64,000 nucleotides of DNA from the NCBI RefSeq assembly GCF_019048845.1, contig NZ_CP077425.1, forward strand, positions 1 through 64,000. Direction: 5' to 3'. The position numbers and the translations under genes were made by a program. Each line of letters opens with the position of its first letter. Positions within the stretch are counted from its first letter, which is position 1. Below the pieces are notes generated by a model. That model was not told the origin of the DNA and made no database searches. It saw only the letters and a program-made list of their open reading frames with translations. Shown here piece by piece: positions 17,939 through 25,664 of the stretch. This stretch comes from Vibrio mimicus (GTDB taxonomy: Bacteria > Pseudomonadota > Gammaproteobacteria > Enterobacterales > Vibrionaceae).

Positions 17939-18226
17939 ATGGCATTAGAATTTAAAGATAAGTGGTTAGAGCAGTTTTATGAGGATGATAAACGACATCG
18001 TTTAATTCCAAGTAGCATAGAGAATGCTCTATTTCGGAAGCTGGAAATCTTAGATGCAGCTCAAGCTGAATCAGACTTAAGAATTCCACCGGGTAATCGT
18101 TTTGAACATCTTGAAGGAAATCTTAAAGGTTGGTGTTCAATTCGAGTGAACAAACAGTATCGTTTGATTTTTCAGTGGGTTGATGGTGTTGCACTAAATA
18201 CTTACTTAGACCCACATAAGTATTGA
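17939..18226 (+). CDS. higB: HigB toxin
   Basis: 95 residues, MALEFKDKWLEQFYEDDKRHRLIPSSIENALFRKLEILDAAQAESDLRIPPGNRFEHLEGNLKGWCSIRVNKQYRLIFQW, the HigB branch of the RelE superfamily (ribosome-dependent mRNA cleavage) with the reverse gene order toxin-antitoxin. This matches the HigB-1 type of the V. cholerae superintegron as remembered. The ATG at 17939 is used; in-frame ATGs upstream (17912, 17873) would add residues not typical of the family. Confidence 0.93.
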   Translation: MALEFKDKWLEQFYEDDKRHRLIPSSIENALFRKLEILDAAQAESDLRIPPGNRFEHLEGNLKGWCSIRVNKQYRLIFQWVDGVALNTYLDPHKY

Positions 18227-18236
18227 GGTAACGACT

Positions 18237-18554
18237 ATGCGTAAGACAAAACGTCGTCCAGTTAGCGTTGGGGAAATGTTAAAAGTTGAATTTCTTGAAC
18301 CAATGGGCATCACATCAAAAGCGCTCGCTGAAGCGATGGGCGTACACAGAAATACGGTCAGTAATTTGATCAATGGCGGAGTGTTAACAGCTCCGGTAGC
18401 AATCAAGTTAGCAGCGGCATTAGGTAACACACCAGAATTTTGGCTTAACATTCAACATGCAGTTGATCTTTGGGATACGAGAAATCGTTATCAAGAAGAA
18501 GCAAAGTTTGTAAAGCCGTTGTTTGTTTCGCTGGAACAAAGCGCACGTACATAA
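18237..18554 (+). CDS. higA: HigA antitoxin
   Basis: 105 residues with an XRE-type helix-turn-helix (VGEMLKVEFLEPMGITSKALAEAMGVHRNTVSNLINGG) and the C-terminal VAIKLAAALGNTPEFWLNIQHAVDLWD typical of HigA. GAGG lies 10 bp upstream. HigA binds HigB and represses the operon. The gene ends in a TAA that begins the next attC. Arms GTTATGTAC / GTACATAAC match. Confidence 0.95.
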   Translation: MRKTKRRPVSVGEMLKVEFLEPMGITSKALAEAMGVHRNTVSNLINGGVLTAPVAIKLAAALGNTPEFWLNIQHAVDLWDTRNRYQEEAKFVKPLFVSLEQSART

Positions 18555-18673
18555 CAAACGCCTCAAGAGGGACTGTCAACGCGTGGCGTTTCCAGTCCTA
18601 ATGAGCCGCCGTGGTTACAGTTGTTGTGATTGAGTTTGGTGTTATGCGTTGCCAGCCCCTTAGGCGGGCGTTA
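18552..18673 (+). repeat. attC site 24 (VCR)
   Basis: 122 bp VCR; first triplet is the higA stop codon. Confidence 0.97.
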
Positions 18674-18691
18674 TGTTTATCGGAGAAGTTC

Positions 18692-19006
18692 ATGGTCAAT
18701 TGGCCTTGTATTCTGAAATTAGATGGTGACGATGAGCTTGTTTATTTGGGCTCTGAGGCTGATTTGAATTGCGAGTGTGTGGATCTGATCGTTAGTCCGA
18801 GCGATCGAGTCATTGATTCTGAAGGTTTTGTCTATTCAATAGTTTCAGATGGATCAGCAGTCAACTTGATTGAAAACTCAACCCAGATTTCAGTAGAGGA
18901 AGCGTCTAGATTGATTCAACGTCATGAGTTCTGTTTAGCGGAAGTCTGTTTGACAAAAATTCAGTTTGAAACAGTCGCGGAAGCATTTAACTGTTTGAAA
19001 TCTTAG
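18692..19006 (+). CDS. DUF4144-like protein in a cassette that has lost its attC
   Basis: 104 residues, MVNWPCILKLDGDDELVYLGSEADL..., similar to the small DUF4144 proteins common in Vibrio integrons, of unknown role. CGGAG lies 7 bp before the ATG at 18692. The TAG stop (19004-19006) lies within the last 15 bp of an attC (CTTAGGCGGGCGTTA, 19002-19016); the rest of that attC is missing, so the gene is now fused to the next cassette and its original C-terminus may be altered. The expected cassette end (CGATAAACATAAC) is absent, supporting a deletion. Confidence 0.75.
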   Translation: MVNWPCILKLDGDDELVYLGSEADLNCECVDLIVSPSDRVIDSEGFVYSIVSDGSAVNLIENSTQISVEEASRLIQRHEFCLAEVCLTKIQFETVAEAFNCLKS

Positions 19007-19016
19007 GCGGGCGTTA
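19002..19016 (+). repeat. Remnant of an attC (right 15 bp only)
   Basis: CTTAGGCGGGCGTTA, identical to the right end of the VCRs, directly after the DUF4144-like gene. About 107 bp of the site are deleted; without the left arm it cannot fold or recombine as an attC. Confidence 0.88.
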
Positions 19017-19038
19017 TAAAGCAAATGGAGTTCATAAG

Positions 19039-19830
19039 TTGGAATTGGATATTTTCGTAGTTGATGCATTTACAGATCAACAGTTTAAAGGTAACTCAGC
19101 AGCAGTAGTTCCGGTCGAAGACTGGCTGTCTGATGAACTAATGCAAAATATAGCGGCTGAAAACAACCTGTCAGAGACTGCCTACATTAAAAATGTAGGT
19201 GCTAACCAATACGAGATTCGTTGGTTTTCACCCCTGACTGAAATTGATTTTTGTGGTCACGCAACCTTAGCATCTGCCCATGTATTGTTTAAGGAGCTCG
19301 GTGTAGAAAACCAAATTGAGTTCGTAACCCAAAAAGTTGGCAACTTAAATGTAATTCTCAATGCACAGAATGAAATTGAAATGGAGTTCCCCAACCAGAA
19401 GCCAGAAGTAGCTTCTACAATTCCGCCCCAACTTTTGAATGGCTTATCTAAAGAACCTATCGAGGTTCTCAAAAACAGGCAAGCCTACTTTGCTGTCTTT
19501 GCCAATGAGCAAGAAGTTTTGGACGTTTCTTATATCTCTGAACAATTGAAACAGCTTGCACCTTTAGATGTTGTAGTAACTGCTAAATCCGACAGCTATG
19601 ATTTTGTATCGCGTTATTTTTGGCCTGCAAACGGTGGTGATGAAGATCCAGTTACAGGTTCTATCCATTCAGGCTTGGCTCCTTATTGGGCAGACAAACT
19701 AGGGAAGGTAGATTTACTCGCCTACCAAGCCTCCAAGAGAGGTGGTGTGCTGAAGTGTCGCGTTTTAGAAAGAGCCATTGTTATTTCAGGTAAAGGTGTT
19801 CTTTATTTAAAAGGCAAAATTAACGTTTAG
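19039..19830 (+). CDS. PhzF-family isomerase/epimerase
   Basis: 263 residues, full length for the PhzF/diaminopimelate-epimerase-like fold. Recognisable are the N-terminal FVVDAFTDQQFKGNSAAVVP, the catalytic-Glu motif NLSETAYI, the RWFSPLTEIDFCGHATLA segment, and the C-terminal GGDEDPVTGSIHSGLAPYW with the DPVTGS phosphate/substrate loop. The substrate is unknown. It starts with TTG at 19039, with GGAG 8 bp upstream. The cassette is whole (arms GTTATAAAGCA / TGCTTTATAAC) although the site in front of it is only a remnant. Confidence 0.93.
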   Translation: MELDIFVVDAFTDQQFKGNSAAVVPVEDWLSDELMQNIAAENNLSETAYIKNVGANQYEIRWFSPLTEIDFCGHATLASAHVLFKELGVENQIEFVTQKVGNLNVILNAQNEIEMEFPNQKPEVASTIPPQLLNGLSKEPIEVLKNRQAYFAVFANEQEVLDVSYISEQLKQLAPLDVVVTAKSDSYDFVSRYFWPANGGDEDPVTGSIHSGLAPYWADKLGKVDLLAYQASKRGGVLKCRVLERAIVISGKGVLYLKGKINV

Positions 19831-19845
19831 TGGAAATCTGCTTTA

Positions 19846-19968
19846 TAACAAACGCCTCAAGAGGGACTGTCAACGCGTGGCGTTTCCAGTCCCATTGAGC
19901 CGCGGTGGTTACGGTTGTGGTGTTTGAGTTTAGTGGTAATGCGTTGTCAGCCCCTTAGGCGGGCGTTA
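19846..19968 (+). repeat. attC site 25 (VCR)
   Basis: 123 bp VCR. Confidence 0.97.
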
Positions 19969-20155
19969 GCTGTTATTTACGTTTGCGAATACAGATGAAA
20001 TTTTCATTCTGGGACTATCCTATTTTACCCTTTCACTATGTTCTAATTTATCCAATAATACATCTATGTATATGAAATATAAGATTTATTTTATTTTCCT
20101 TGATTCTTTGGTAAAGTCACTCTAGGAGCGATTTAAGAGATTGAGGAAAGTAAAT

Positions 20156-20359
20156 ATGTTCATCAAATATGATTTTGTACACCAAAAGAAAAATCCAAGT
20201 CTATCTATGGTCGTTCTATCTCAGGAGGGCGATCTAGTTACATGTAGGAATGGGAAGAAAATAGAAACCTTCAAATTTGAAGAGTTAGAGTTAGATAACC
20301 TGGTAGCAGGTGGTGTTGGGATACCAAATGATGATTTTGATCCTTACTTCAGTTGCTGA
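20156..20359 (+). CDS. Small hypothetical protein
   Basis: 67 residues, MFIKYDFVHQKKNPSLSMVVLSQEGDLVTCRNGKKIETFKFEELELDNLVAGGVGIPNDDFDPYF. Not recognised; reads like a small SH3-like beta-rich protein with an acidic C-terminus. GAGGAAAG precedes the ATG at 20156 by 7 bp. An unusually long 187-bp leader (19969-20155, AT-rich, with TTGATTC and TAAGATT boxes but no clear pair) separates it from the attC. The cassette arms GTTAGCTGTT / AACAGCTAAC match, so the cassette is complete. Confidence 0.65.
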   Translation: MFIKYDFVHQKKNPSLSMVVLSQEGDLVTCRNGKKIETFKFEELELDNLVAGGVGIPNDDFDPYFSC

Positions 20360-20390
20360 TTGAACTTGAGTAATCCATAGTTTTTTGGGT

Positions 20391-20422
20391 TTTTTAGCGT
20401 TGCACTTAGTATATGAATCCAA
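20391..20422 (-). repeat. IS30 right-end-like sequence
   Basis: 32 bp (TTTTTAGCGTTGCACTTAGT...ATGAATCCAA) that match, with one difference, the right flank of the IS30 element at 6811-6842. No transposase sequence is next to it. It is either an IS30 end left after deletion, or a cassette tail shared by both loci. Confidence 0.55.
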
Positions 20423-20428
20423 AACAGC

Positions 20429-20551
20429 TAACAAACGCCTCAAGAGGGACTGTCAACGCGTGGCGTTTCCAGTCCCATTGAGCCGCGGTGGTTACGGTTG
20501 TTGTGTTTGAGTTTAGTGGTAATGCGTTGCCAGCCCCTTAGGCGGGCGTTA
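20429..20551 (+). repeat. attC site 26 (VCR)
   Basis: 123 bp VCR. Confidence 0.97.
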
Positions 20552-20584
20552 GAACATAGTTTCAACTGTAGAAGTAGGATTTTG

Positions 20585-21316
20585 ATGGAAATAGCAAGGT
20601 ATATCCAATTACCTCAATTTATTAGTCTGATCACAAAAGGTCTATTCATCCCCAAAACATCGCTTTTTGAAGACGAATTAGAGAGGTTAGCATCTGTGAT
20701 GTTTAATTATCATGAGCAAGGGATAGCTCCTAAAATGGAGAATGATTGGGCAAAAGAATGGATTTACACTAGCTGTTGGTATAAATCCACAGGCGAATCT
20801 ATGGCTATGTGGAATTTATATGGTTCAAATGCAGAATCTTTGATGATTAAGACAACGACTTTGAAACTTAAAAGTCTTATCGAACATTCGAAGAAGTTCA
20901 AAACATACCCATGCCGTTTGAATTTTGTGTCCTACTTCAGCTTTTCGGAATACCCTAAGCCTTTGTACAAGAGGGAGAGCACAAAAAGGACTTCGACCGA
21001 ATGTTCTCACTTATACGACCATAAGCTTGATGATTTCTTTTATAAGCATCCTGCCTATCGCCATGAGCAAGAAATTAGATTGTGTGTCGTAGATAAAAAC
21101 GCAGTCGAGCCATATGAGCGTAACCGAAACTATGGAATTACAATACCTGTCAGTGGCGATTTTATTGATGAGGTGATTTTTGCTCCCAATGCAACGCCTT
21201 GGTTTAAAGAGGTCGTGTGCGAGGTTATGAGTAAATACAATATTGATGCGGAGATTTCAGACTCTGAGCTTGATTGGCATAAAGAAATATTTAGTCCGCG
21301 TGCACTATTGTTCTAA
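20585..21316 (+). CDS. DUF2971 domain protein
   Basis: 243 residues. The DUF2971 signature is present: WIYTSCWYKSTGESMAMWNLYGSNAESLMIKTTTLKLKSLI in the middle and FFYKHPAYRHEQEIRLCVV in the C-terminal half. This family is widespread near defence and mobile elements but has no proven activity. The ATG at 20585 is preceded by a weak AGG; the frame back to 20498 encodes attC-derived residues. The stop begins the next attC. Arms GTTAGAACA / TGTTCTAAC match. It shares the K-x5-HE-x-E-x-R segment with the protein at 9411-10130. Confidence 0.8.
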   Translation: MEIARYIQLPQFISLITKGLFIPKTSLFEDELERLASVMFNYHEQGIAPKMENDWAKEWIYTSCWYKSTGESMAMWNLYGSNAESLMIKTTTLKLKSLIEHSKKFKTYPCRLNFVSYFSFSEYPKPLYKRESTKRTSTECSHLYDHKLDDFFYKHPAYRHEQEIRLCVVDKNAVEPYERNRNYGITIPVSGDFIDEVIFAPNATPWFKEVVCEVMSKYNIDAEISDSELDWHKEIFSPRALLF

Positions 21317-21435
21317 CAAACGCCTCAAGAGGGACTGTCAACGCGCGGCGTTTCCAGTCCCATTGATCCGCGGTGGTTATGGTTGTTGTGTTTGAGTTTA
21401 GTGTTATGCGTTGCCAGCCCCTTAGGCGGGCGTTA
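21314..21435 (+). repeat. attC site 27 (VCR)
   Basis: 122 bp VCR; first triplet is the stop of the DUF2971 gene. Confidence 0.97.
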
Positions 21436-21519
21436 TAGCTTATCTCACATTTCAACCTAGACATTGCTCAATCGATGCCTCAGAGTAAATTCCGACTTTG
21501 CTCAACAAAAGGAACAAGA

Positions 21520-21909
21520 ATGTTTAGTCACATCATGATCGGCTCAAATGATATTGAAAAGTCAAAGGTTTTCTATGATGCCATATTGTCAGTGTTAGGT
21601 TATCCGGCGGGTGTTATTGACGCTAAAGGCCGATGTCTCTACATAAACCAAGACGGTGTGCTTGGTATTACTAAACCAGTAAATGGTGAACCTGCGACGC
21701 ATGGTAATGGGATGACAATTGGTTTTAAAGTTAGTAGCCCAGAGTTAGTAGAAGCATGGCATGCAGCCGGTTTAGCAAATGGTGGAGTTGCTTGTGAAGA
21801 TCCTCCGGGTATTAGAACGAGTGGACAAAGAAAAATGTATTTAGCTTATTTACGAGATCCTGCAGGCAATAAGCTATGTGCAACACATCATATGTCCACG
21901 GGCAACTAA
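21520..21909 (+). CDS. VOC (glyoxalase/dioxygenase) family protein
   Basis: 129 residues, one VOC domain made of two beta-alpha-beta-beta-beta units: MFSHIMIGSNDIEKSKVFYDAILSVLGYP and MTIGFKVSSPELVEAWHAAGLANGG...YLAYLRDPAGNKLCATHH. Candidate metal ligands are H4 and the C-terminal HH region. This class includes lactoylglutathione lyase-like and resistance proteins; substrate unknown. AAGGAAC precedes the ATG at 21520; the earlier in-frame ATG-type start at 21475 adds non-family residues. Arms GTTATAGC / GCTATAAC match over 8 bp. Confidence 0.9.
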   Translation: MFSHIMIGSNDIEKSKVFYDAILSVLGYPAGVIDAKGRCLYINQDGVLGITKPVNGEPATHGNGMTIGFKVSSPELVEAWHAAGLANGGVACEDPPGIRTSGQRKMYLAYLRDPAGNKLCATHHMSTGN

Positions 21910-21920
21910 AAGCACCGCTA

Positions 21921-22043
21921 TAACAAACGCCTCAAGAGGGACTGTCAACGCGTAGCGTTTCCAGTCCCTTTGAGCCGCGGTGGTTATGGTTGTTGTGTTT
22001 GAGTTTAGTGATAATGCGTTGCCAGCCCCTTAGGCGGGCGTTA
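21921..22043 (+). repeat. attC site 28 (VCR)
   Basis: 123 bp VCR. Confidence 0.97.
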
Positions 22044-22328
22044 GGTCACGACGGGATCACATGAGCAATGTAAGATGGTGTCGAGTGAGTATTGAAGAGC
22101 AAATAGGGTATAGAGGAAATAAGGCAAAAAGGACGAATATTGGTCATTTCTATGATACCCTTGAGGCGCTTTCGTGCGCACCTTAATCGGGGCACGATTG
22201 AAGAGTGACGCCCGCAAGACCTCAAGGTAGCTATGACGAATACTTCGGCTTCGATTTTTGTCTTTTTCTTCAATTCCATTTGATAATCAATAATTAACGA
22301 GAGACCTTGTACGAATTTGGTCGTGACC
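22044..22328. other. Repeated small cassette, family C copy 2
   Basis: 285 bp, almost identical to 35047-35331. Arms GTTAGGTCACGAC / GTCGTGACCTAAC. Contains the plus-strand 41-residue frame (22061-22186) and an overlapping minus-strand 77-residue frame (22046-22279, MELKKKTKIEAEVFV...). Neither is recognised and it is unclear which, if any, is expressed. Confidence 0.6.
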
Positions 22329-22448
22329 TAACAATCGATTCAAGACAGATTCGCAACGCATAGCATTCGCGTCATGCTTGAACATGAGTGTTTACGTTGT
22401 TATGCGTTGAGTTGGTTTAGGCGTTGCTCACAGCTTAATCGGGCGTTA
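22329..22448 (+). repeat. attC site 29 (family C type)
   Basis: 120 bp, same divergent attC as 2758-2877. Confidence 0.92.
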
Positions 22449-22465
22449 TATGCTTCGAAGGAAAT

Positions 22466-23071
22466 ATGAGTAAAGTCTTATTAGTAGCTACATATCTGAT
22501 ATTTGTGGGGCAGGTTTTTGCTAGTAGCGACCTTGGTTTTCCCTTTCAAAAACAAATGGAGATTTATCTTGTTGGCGGAGCAAATGTAGATGAAGTCAAC
22601 CTTTCATTTGATGCCAACAAACCCAATGTTCTGGAAGCTAAGGGTTTTGATGCCTACACATCTTGGAAATATGATTTTTATACCAATGATGATACTTGTG
22701 AAATTTACGAATTTAACTTAGGCGTTAAGTACACTCTCCCCCGAATTGACTCATTAAGTACATCGAAGGAGGTGTCGGAGGAGTTCCGTACTTACCTTGA
22801 GCAACTTTATCGGCATGAACAAGTTCATTGCGCTCTTGTTGCTAAATTTATGCACGAAGCATTTTTAACTTTTAAAGAAGGTCAAAATGGTGAGTGCAGC
22901 ATAGCAAATCAAAAGGTAACTAAACTGGAAAGTGAGTTCGAGGAAAATAATGCTTTGTTTGATGTTTATACCTCTCATGGAAAAATAGAACTGGCGGAGT
23001 CACCGTTCGGTGAAGAAAACTATTTAGATATGTGTAAAATTCCAATTGAGCCTATTCCACCACGCATATAA
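22466..23071 (+). CDS. Exported DUF922-like putative zinc protease
   Basis: 201 residues. Residues 1-19 form a signal peptide (MSKVLLVATYLIFVGQVFA). The mature part resembles DUF922 predicted secreted Zn-dependent proteases, with a short HExxH motif, HEQVH, at residues 117-121 within LYRHEQVHCALVAKF, and a nearby D/Y-rich strand (FDAYTSWKYDFYTNDDTCEIYEF). Activity unproven for the family. AAGGAAAT precedes the ATG. The TAA stop begins the next attC. Arms GTTATATGC / GCATATAAC match. Confidence 0.82.
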   Translation: MSKVLLVATYLIFVGQVFASSDLGFPFQKQMEIYLVGGANVDEVNLSFDANKPNVLEAKGFDAYTSWKYDFYTNDDTCEIYEFNLGVKYTLPRIDSLSTSKEVSEEFRTYLEQLYRHEQVHCALVAKFMHEAFLTFKEGQNGECSIANQKVTKLESEFEENNALFDVYTSHGKIELAESPFGEENYLDMCKIPIEPIPPRI

Positions 23072-23191
23072 CAAACGCCTCAAGAGGGACTGTCAACGCG
23101 TGGCGTTTCCAGTCCCATTGAGTCGCGGTGGTTGCAGTTGTTGTGTTTAAGTTTAGTGGTAATGCGTTGCCAGCCCCTTAGGCGGGCGTTA
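23069..23191 (+). repeat. attC site 30 (VCR)
   Basis: 123 bp VCR; first triplet is the stop of the DUF922-like gene. Confidence 0.97.
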
Positions 23192-23211
23192 GGCGAAAAT
23201 CGGAGGTCAAA

Positions 23212-23589
23212 ATGTCAATATACCCAACTGCACCCCAAGGTGTGTCAGTTGATGCCAATATGAAAATGATAAAGCAAAAGTTTGGCCGCATTGTTGGCCC
23301 AACTGATTTCTATTGGTTTTATGAACAGGTTAGAAATAAAGGCCCGTGGGATTATAAACAAAGTGGCCCGTTTGAAAATTTCGGTAATTTTCATTATGGG
23401 GCAGTTGGTTATGCAGGTGGCATTCCAGAAGAAGTTTTGTTAAGAGCTGCTGGTTGTGCTCAAATGAAGGCGGGTACTTCAGCTGATAGCTGGGGTAGTT
23501 GTTGGAGCGATCAACCATTTGGAGATGATCCAAACGATCAACGTTATATAGCACTAGGTATTGAATATGCAAAAAGTAAAGGCTATTAG
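23212..23589 (+). CDS. Ntox44-like polymorphic toxin domain, stand-alone
   Basis: 125 residues. The C-terminal toxin domain type 44 pattern is visible: KGPWDYK (residues 43-49), FGNFHYGAVGYAGG (57-70), LLRAAGCAQMKAG and FGDDPNDQRYIALGIEY (103-119). In polymorphic toxins this domain is the C-terminal warhead (a predicted nuclease) of much larger exported proteins. Here it is a separate small protein with its own start (CGGAGGTCAAA before ATG) and no delivery domain or signal peptide. It overlaps by 23 bp a membrane-anchored protein (23567-23971) that could be its immunity protein. Arms GTTAGGCGA / TCGCCTAAC match. Confidence 0.78.
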   Translation: MSIYPTAPQGVSVDANMKMIKQKFGRIVGPTDFYWFYEQVRNKGPWDYKQSGPFENFGNFHYGAVGYAGGIPEEVLLRAAGCAQMKAGTSADSWGSCWSDQPFGDDPNDQRYIALGIEYAKSKGY

Positions 23590-23971
23590 CCTAATATTGA
23601 TTGGTGTTCTAGTCACAATATTAGTTGACTACTTGCTTGAGCCTAGAGTTGAGCTTGATAAAGAGGTTATAAAAGTACCGTTGTCTGATACGCAGACTTT
23701 GATCGGCTATAGAAATAATGCAGGTGGTGCTACTACAGGATTTAGTTACTATTTTTACGTAAAGTCGAATGAATCAGAGAAGTTGCCTAGTGCATTCCTA
23801 ATTACTGATACTCCAGACGTAACATTCCAGCTAAAAGAGCAGGGTGTTTTTTCGTTGCACGTAGACGGTAAAGTTTACCAATTCACAAATAACGTTTGGG
23901 TTAACGAGCAAGGCAACTTAATACCGATAGCTTTTGAATTTACAGCCAAAAATCGCCTAACAAACGGCTAA
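23567..23971 (+). CDS. Membrane-anchored protein, putative immunity partner of the Ntox44-like protein
   Basis: 134 residues starting MQKVKAISLILIGVLVTILVDYLLEP, one N-terminal membrane anchor, followed by a beta-rich domain that would face the periplasm. Not recognised as a family. The start lies within the end of the Ntox44-like gene; a TTG six bases upstream is an alternative. The frame continues into the following attC and stops at TAA (23969-23971) after reading RLTNG, the last residues being attC-derived. Immunity role is inferred only from position and size. Confidence 0.7.
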   Translation: MQKVKAISLILIGVLVTILVDYLLEPRVELDKEVIKVPLSDTQTLIGYRNNAGGATTGFSYYFYVKSNESEKLPSAFLITDTPDVTFQLKEQGVFSLHVDGKVYQFTNNVWVNEQGNLIPIAFEFTAKNRLTNG

Positions 23972-24080
23972 AGAGGGACTGTCAACGCGCGGCGTTTCCA
24001 GTCCCAATGAGCCGCGGTGGTTGCAGTTGTTGTGTTTGAGTTTGGTTGTTATGCGTTGTCAGCCCCTTAGCCGGGCGTTA
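23958..24080 (+). repeat. attC site 31 (VCR variant)
   Basis: 123 bp VCR with ACGGCTAAAGAG on the left and matching CTTAGCCGGGCG on the right, a compensated change. Confidence 0.95.
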
Positions 24081-24108
24081 TGTGTTTTCCTAGAAAATGG
24101 AGTTTCTG

Positions 24109-24495
24109 ATGAAAATTAGTCACCTTGATCATTTGGTTCTGACTGTTGCAGATATTCCAACAACAACGAACTTTTATGAAAAAGTGTTGGGCATGAAAGC
24201 TGTTAGTTTTGGCGCTGGTCGGATTGCTCTAGAGTTTGGTCACCAGAAGATCAATCTTCATCAACTCGGTAATGAGTTTGAACCTAAAGCCCAAAGTGTC
24301 AGAGTTGGGAGCGCAGATTTGTGCTTTATTACCGACACAGTTCTGTCTGATGCGATGAAGCATGTGGAGAATCAAGGTGTGACTATCATGGAGGGGCCTG
24401 TAAAACGTACAGGTGCACAAGGTGCAATCACATCATTCTATTTCAGAGACCCTGATGGGAATCTTATTGAAGTATCAACGTATTCAAACACATAA
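24109..24495 (+). CDS. VOC family protein (glyoxalase-like)
   Basis: 128 residues, MKISHLDHLVLTVADIPTTTNFYEKVLGMKAVSFGAGRIALEFGHQKINLHQ and the second half ITSFYFRDPDGNLIEVSTY. The typical metal ligands of the VOC fold are visible: H8 (or H5), H51-region His and the Glu in NLIEV. This resembles the virulence/glyoxalase family proteins often found in Vibrio cassettes. GGAG lies 6 bp before the ATG at 24109, which is preferred to the ATG at 24097. Stop TAA begins the next attC. Arms GTTATGTGTTT / AAACACATAAC match over 11 bp. Confidence 0.92.
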   Translation: MKISHLDHLVLTVADIPTTTNFYEKVLGMKAVSFGAGRIALEFGHQKINLHQLGNEFEPKAQSVRVGSADLCFITDTVLSDAMKHVENQGVTIMEGPVKRTGAQGAITSFYFRDPDGNLIEVSTYSNT

Positions 24496-24614
24496 CAAAC
24501 GCCTCAAGAGGGACTGTCAACGCGTGGCGTTTCCAGTCCCAATGTGCCGCGGTGGTTACGGTTGTTGTGTTTGAGTTTAGTGTTATGCGTTGCCAGCCCC
24601 TTAGGCGGGCGTTA
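24493..24614 (+). repeat. attC site 32 (VCR)
   Basis: 122 bp VCR; first triplet is the stop of the VOC gene. Confidence 0.97.
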
Positions 24615-24630
24615 GGCACAGGGTGGAAAA

Positions 24631-25113
24631 TTGGAACTACAACAGTTAAATCAGCGCCATCTTAAATGCTTGCTCGACCATATTTGCCTTGACTCAGAAT
24701 TGACGTTTTGTGAAGGGGCTGTGCCACCAAAGCATGTTCTGATTCGTTCTTATGAGCAGCTCCAAAACTCAAAAGCTGAAATTTGGTCATTACCCTACAT
24801 GATGTCAGTGGGCAATAATGTCGTTGGTTTCTGTGGCTTCAAAGATGAACCTCAAGATGGTGAAGTTGAAATTGGATACAATGTTTCGCCTTATAAACAA
24901 GGTCGAGGATTTGCAAAATTGGCAGTCAATCAACTTTGTCAGTTGGCGTTTAATATGGATTCAATTGAAAGTGTTGTGGCTTTGATTTCATCGGCGAACC
25001 TCGCTTCGTTGAATGTCGTACGAGCCAACAACTTTGTTTTCATTGGTTTTGTGGTTGATAGCGACAATGAAAAATTGGAAAAATGGGTGCTACAGCGTGC
25101 ATCCTGTGCCTAA
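24631..25113 (+). CDS. GNAT N-acetyltransferase (RimJ/RimL-like)
   Basis: 160 residues from a TTG start. Motif A is VEIGYNVSPYKQGRGFAKLAVNQLCQLAF with the acetyl-CoA loop Q-G-R-G-F-A; the following region VVALISSANLASLNVVRANNFVFIGFVVD is the usual N-x-x-S-x-x-V/L-x-x-x-x-G motif. Substrate unknown; the RimJ/RimL-like branch acetylates protein N-termini or antibiotics. GGGTGG lies 5 bp upstream. The TAA begins the next attC. Arms GTTAGGCACAG / CTGTGCCTAAC match. Confidence 0.9.
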   Translation: MELQQLNQRHLKCLLDHICLDSELTFCEGAVPPKHVLIRSYEQLQNSKAEIWSLPYMMSVGNNVVGFCGFKDEPQDGEVEIGYNVSPYKQGRGFAKLAVNQLCQLAFNMDSIESVVALISSANLASLNVVRANNFVFIGFVVDSDNEKLEKWVLQRASCA

Positions 25114-25233
25114 CAAACGCCTCAAGAGGGACTGTCAACGCGCGGCGTTTCCAGTCCCATTGAGCCGCGGTGGTTATGGTTGTTGTGTTTGAGTTTAGTG
25201 GTAATGCGTTGCCAGCCCCTTAGGCGGGCGTTA
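25111..25233 (+). repeat. attC site 33 (VCR)
   Basis: 123 bp VCR; first triplet is the stop of the GNAT gene. Confidence 0.97.
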
Positions 25234-25282
25234 TGCGTAAAATGGCTAACTAAAAAATTTTCCTAATTTTTAAAAGGTTAGT

Positions 25283-25654
25283 ATGAATTTTGATGTTATA
25301 TATCAAGGTGTCAATCCAGATAAGGCGTTGATTTATATGTGGGAAATCTACGATAGAACTGACGTTCTTGTTGGGCGGTATGTGGGTAAAGCAAAAAATG
25401 GGGCTAAACGACCGCTGAAGCACTACAAACGGAATGTGGCTCGTTTGATCGCGGGGCAACCATATCGGAAATCAAACCCAAACAGCTATCGTGTAGTCCA
25501 TAAAGCATTAGCTGATGCTGTGGACAAAAATTATGTGATAAAACTGTACTTTCTTGCCAACATCAATGAAGGCGAGGACATTAATCAAGTAGAGCAAACA
25601 TTGATTAATCAACATGACTGTAAAGGCTCAGAGTCATGGCAGCTAAATGGCTAG
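25283..25654 (+). CDS. Probable GIY-YIG-type nuclease domain protein
   Basis: 123 residues, MNFDVIYQGVNPDKALIYMWEIYDRTDVLVGRYVGKAKNGAKRPLKHYKRNVARL. The segment IYMWEIYD...GRYVGKAKNG followed by RP and HY resembles the Y...YVGK core of GIY-YIG nucleases, and INQVEQTLINQH could supply the catalytic Glu (E in VEQ). The match is partial, so activity is uncertain. AAAGG precedes the ATG by 6 bp. Arms GTTATGCGTAAA / TTTACGCATAAC match over 12 bp. A clearer GIY-YIG protein is at 40271-41077. Confidence 0.6.
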   Translation: MNFDVIYQGVNPDKALIYMWEIYDRTDVLVGRYVGKAKNGAKRPLKHYKRNVARLIAGQPYRKSNPNSYRVVHKALADAVDKNYVIKLYFLANINEGEDINQVEQTLINQHDCKGSESWQLNG

Positions 25655-25664
25655 AATTTACGCA

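Noticed and set aside
22046..22279. 77-codon minus-strand frame in family C (also 35049-35282)
   Set aside because: Broken by a 2-bp insertion in copy 1, overlaps a more consistently preserved plus-strand frame and lacks a good ribosome-binding site; kept only as a note.
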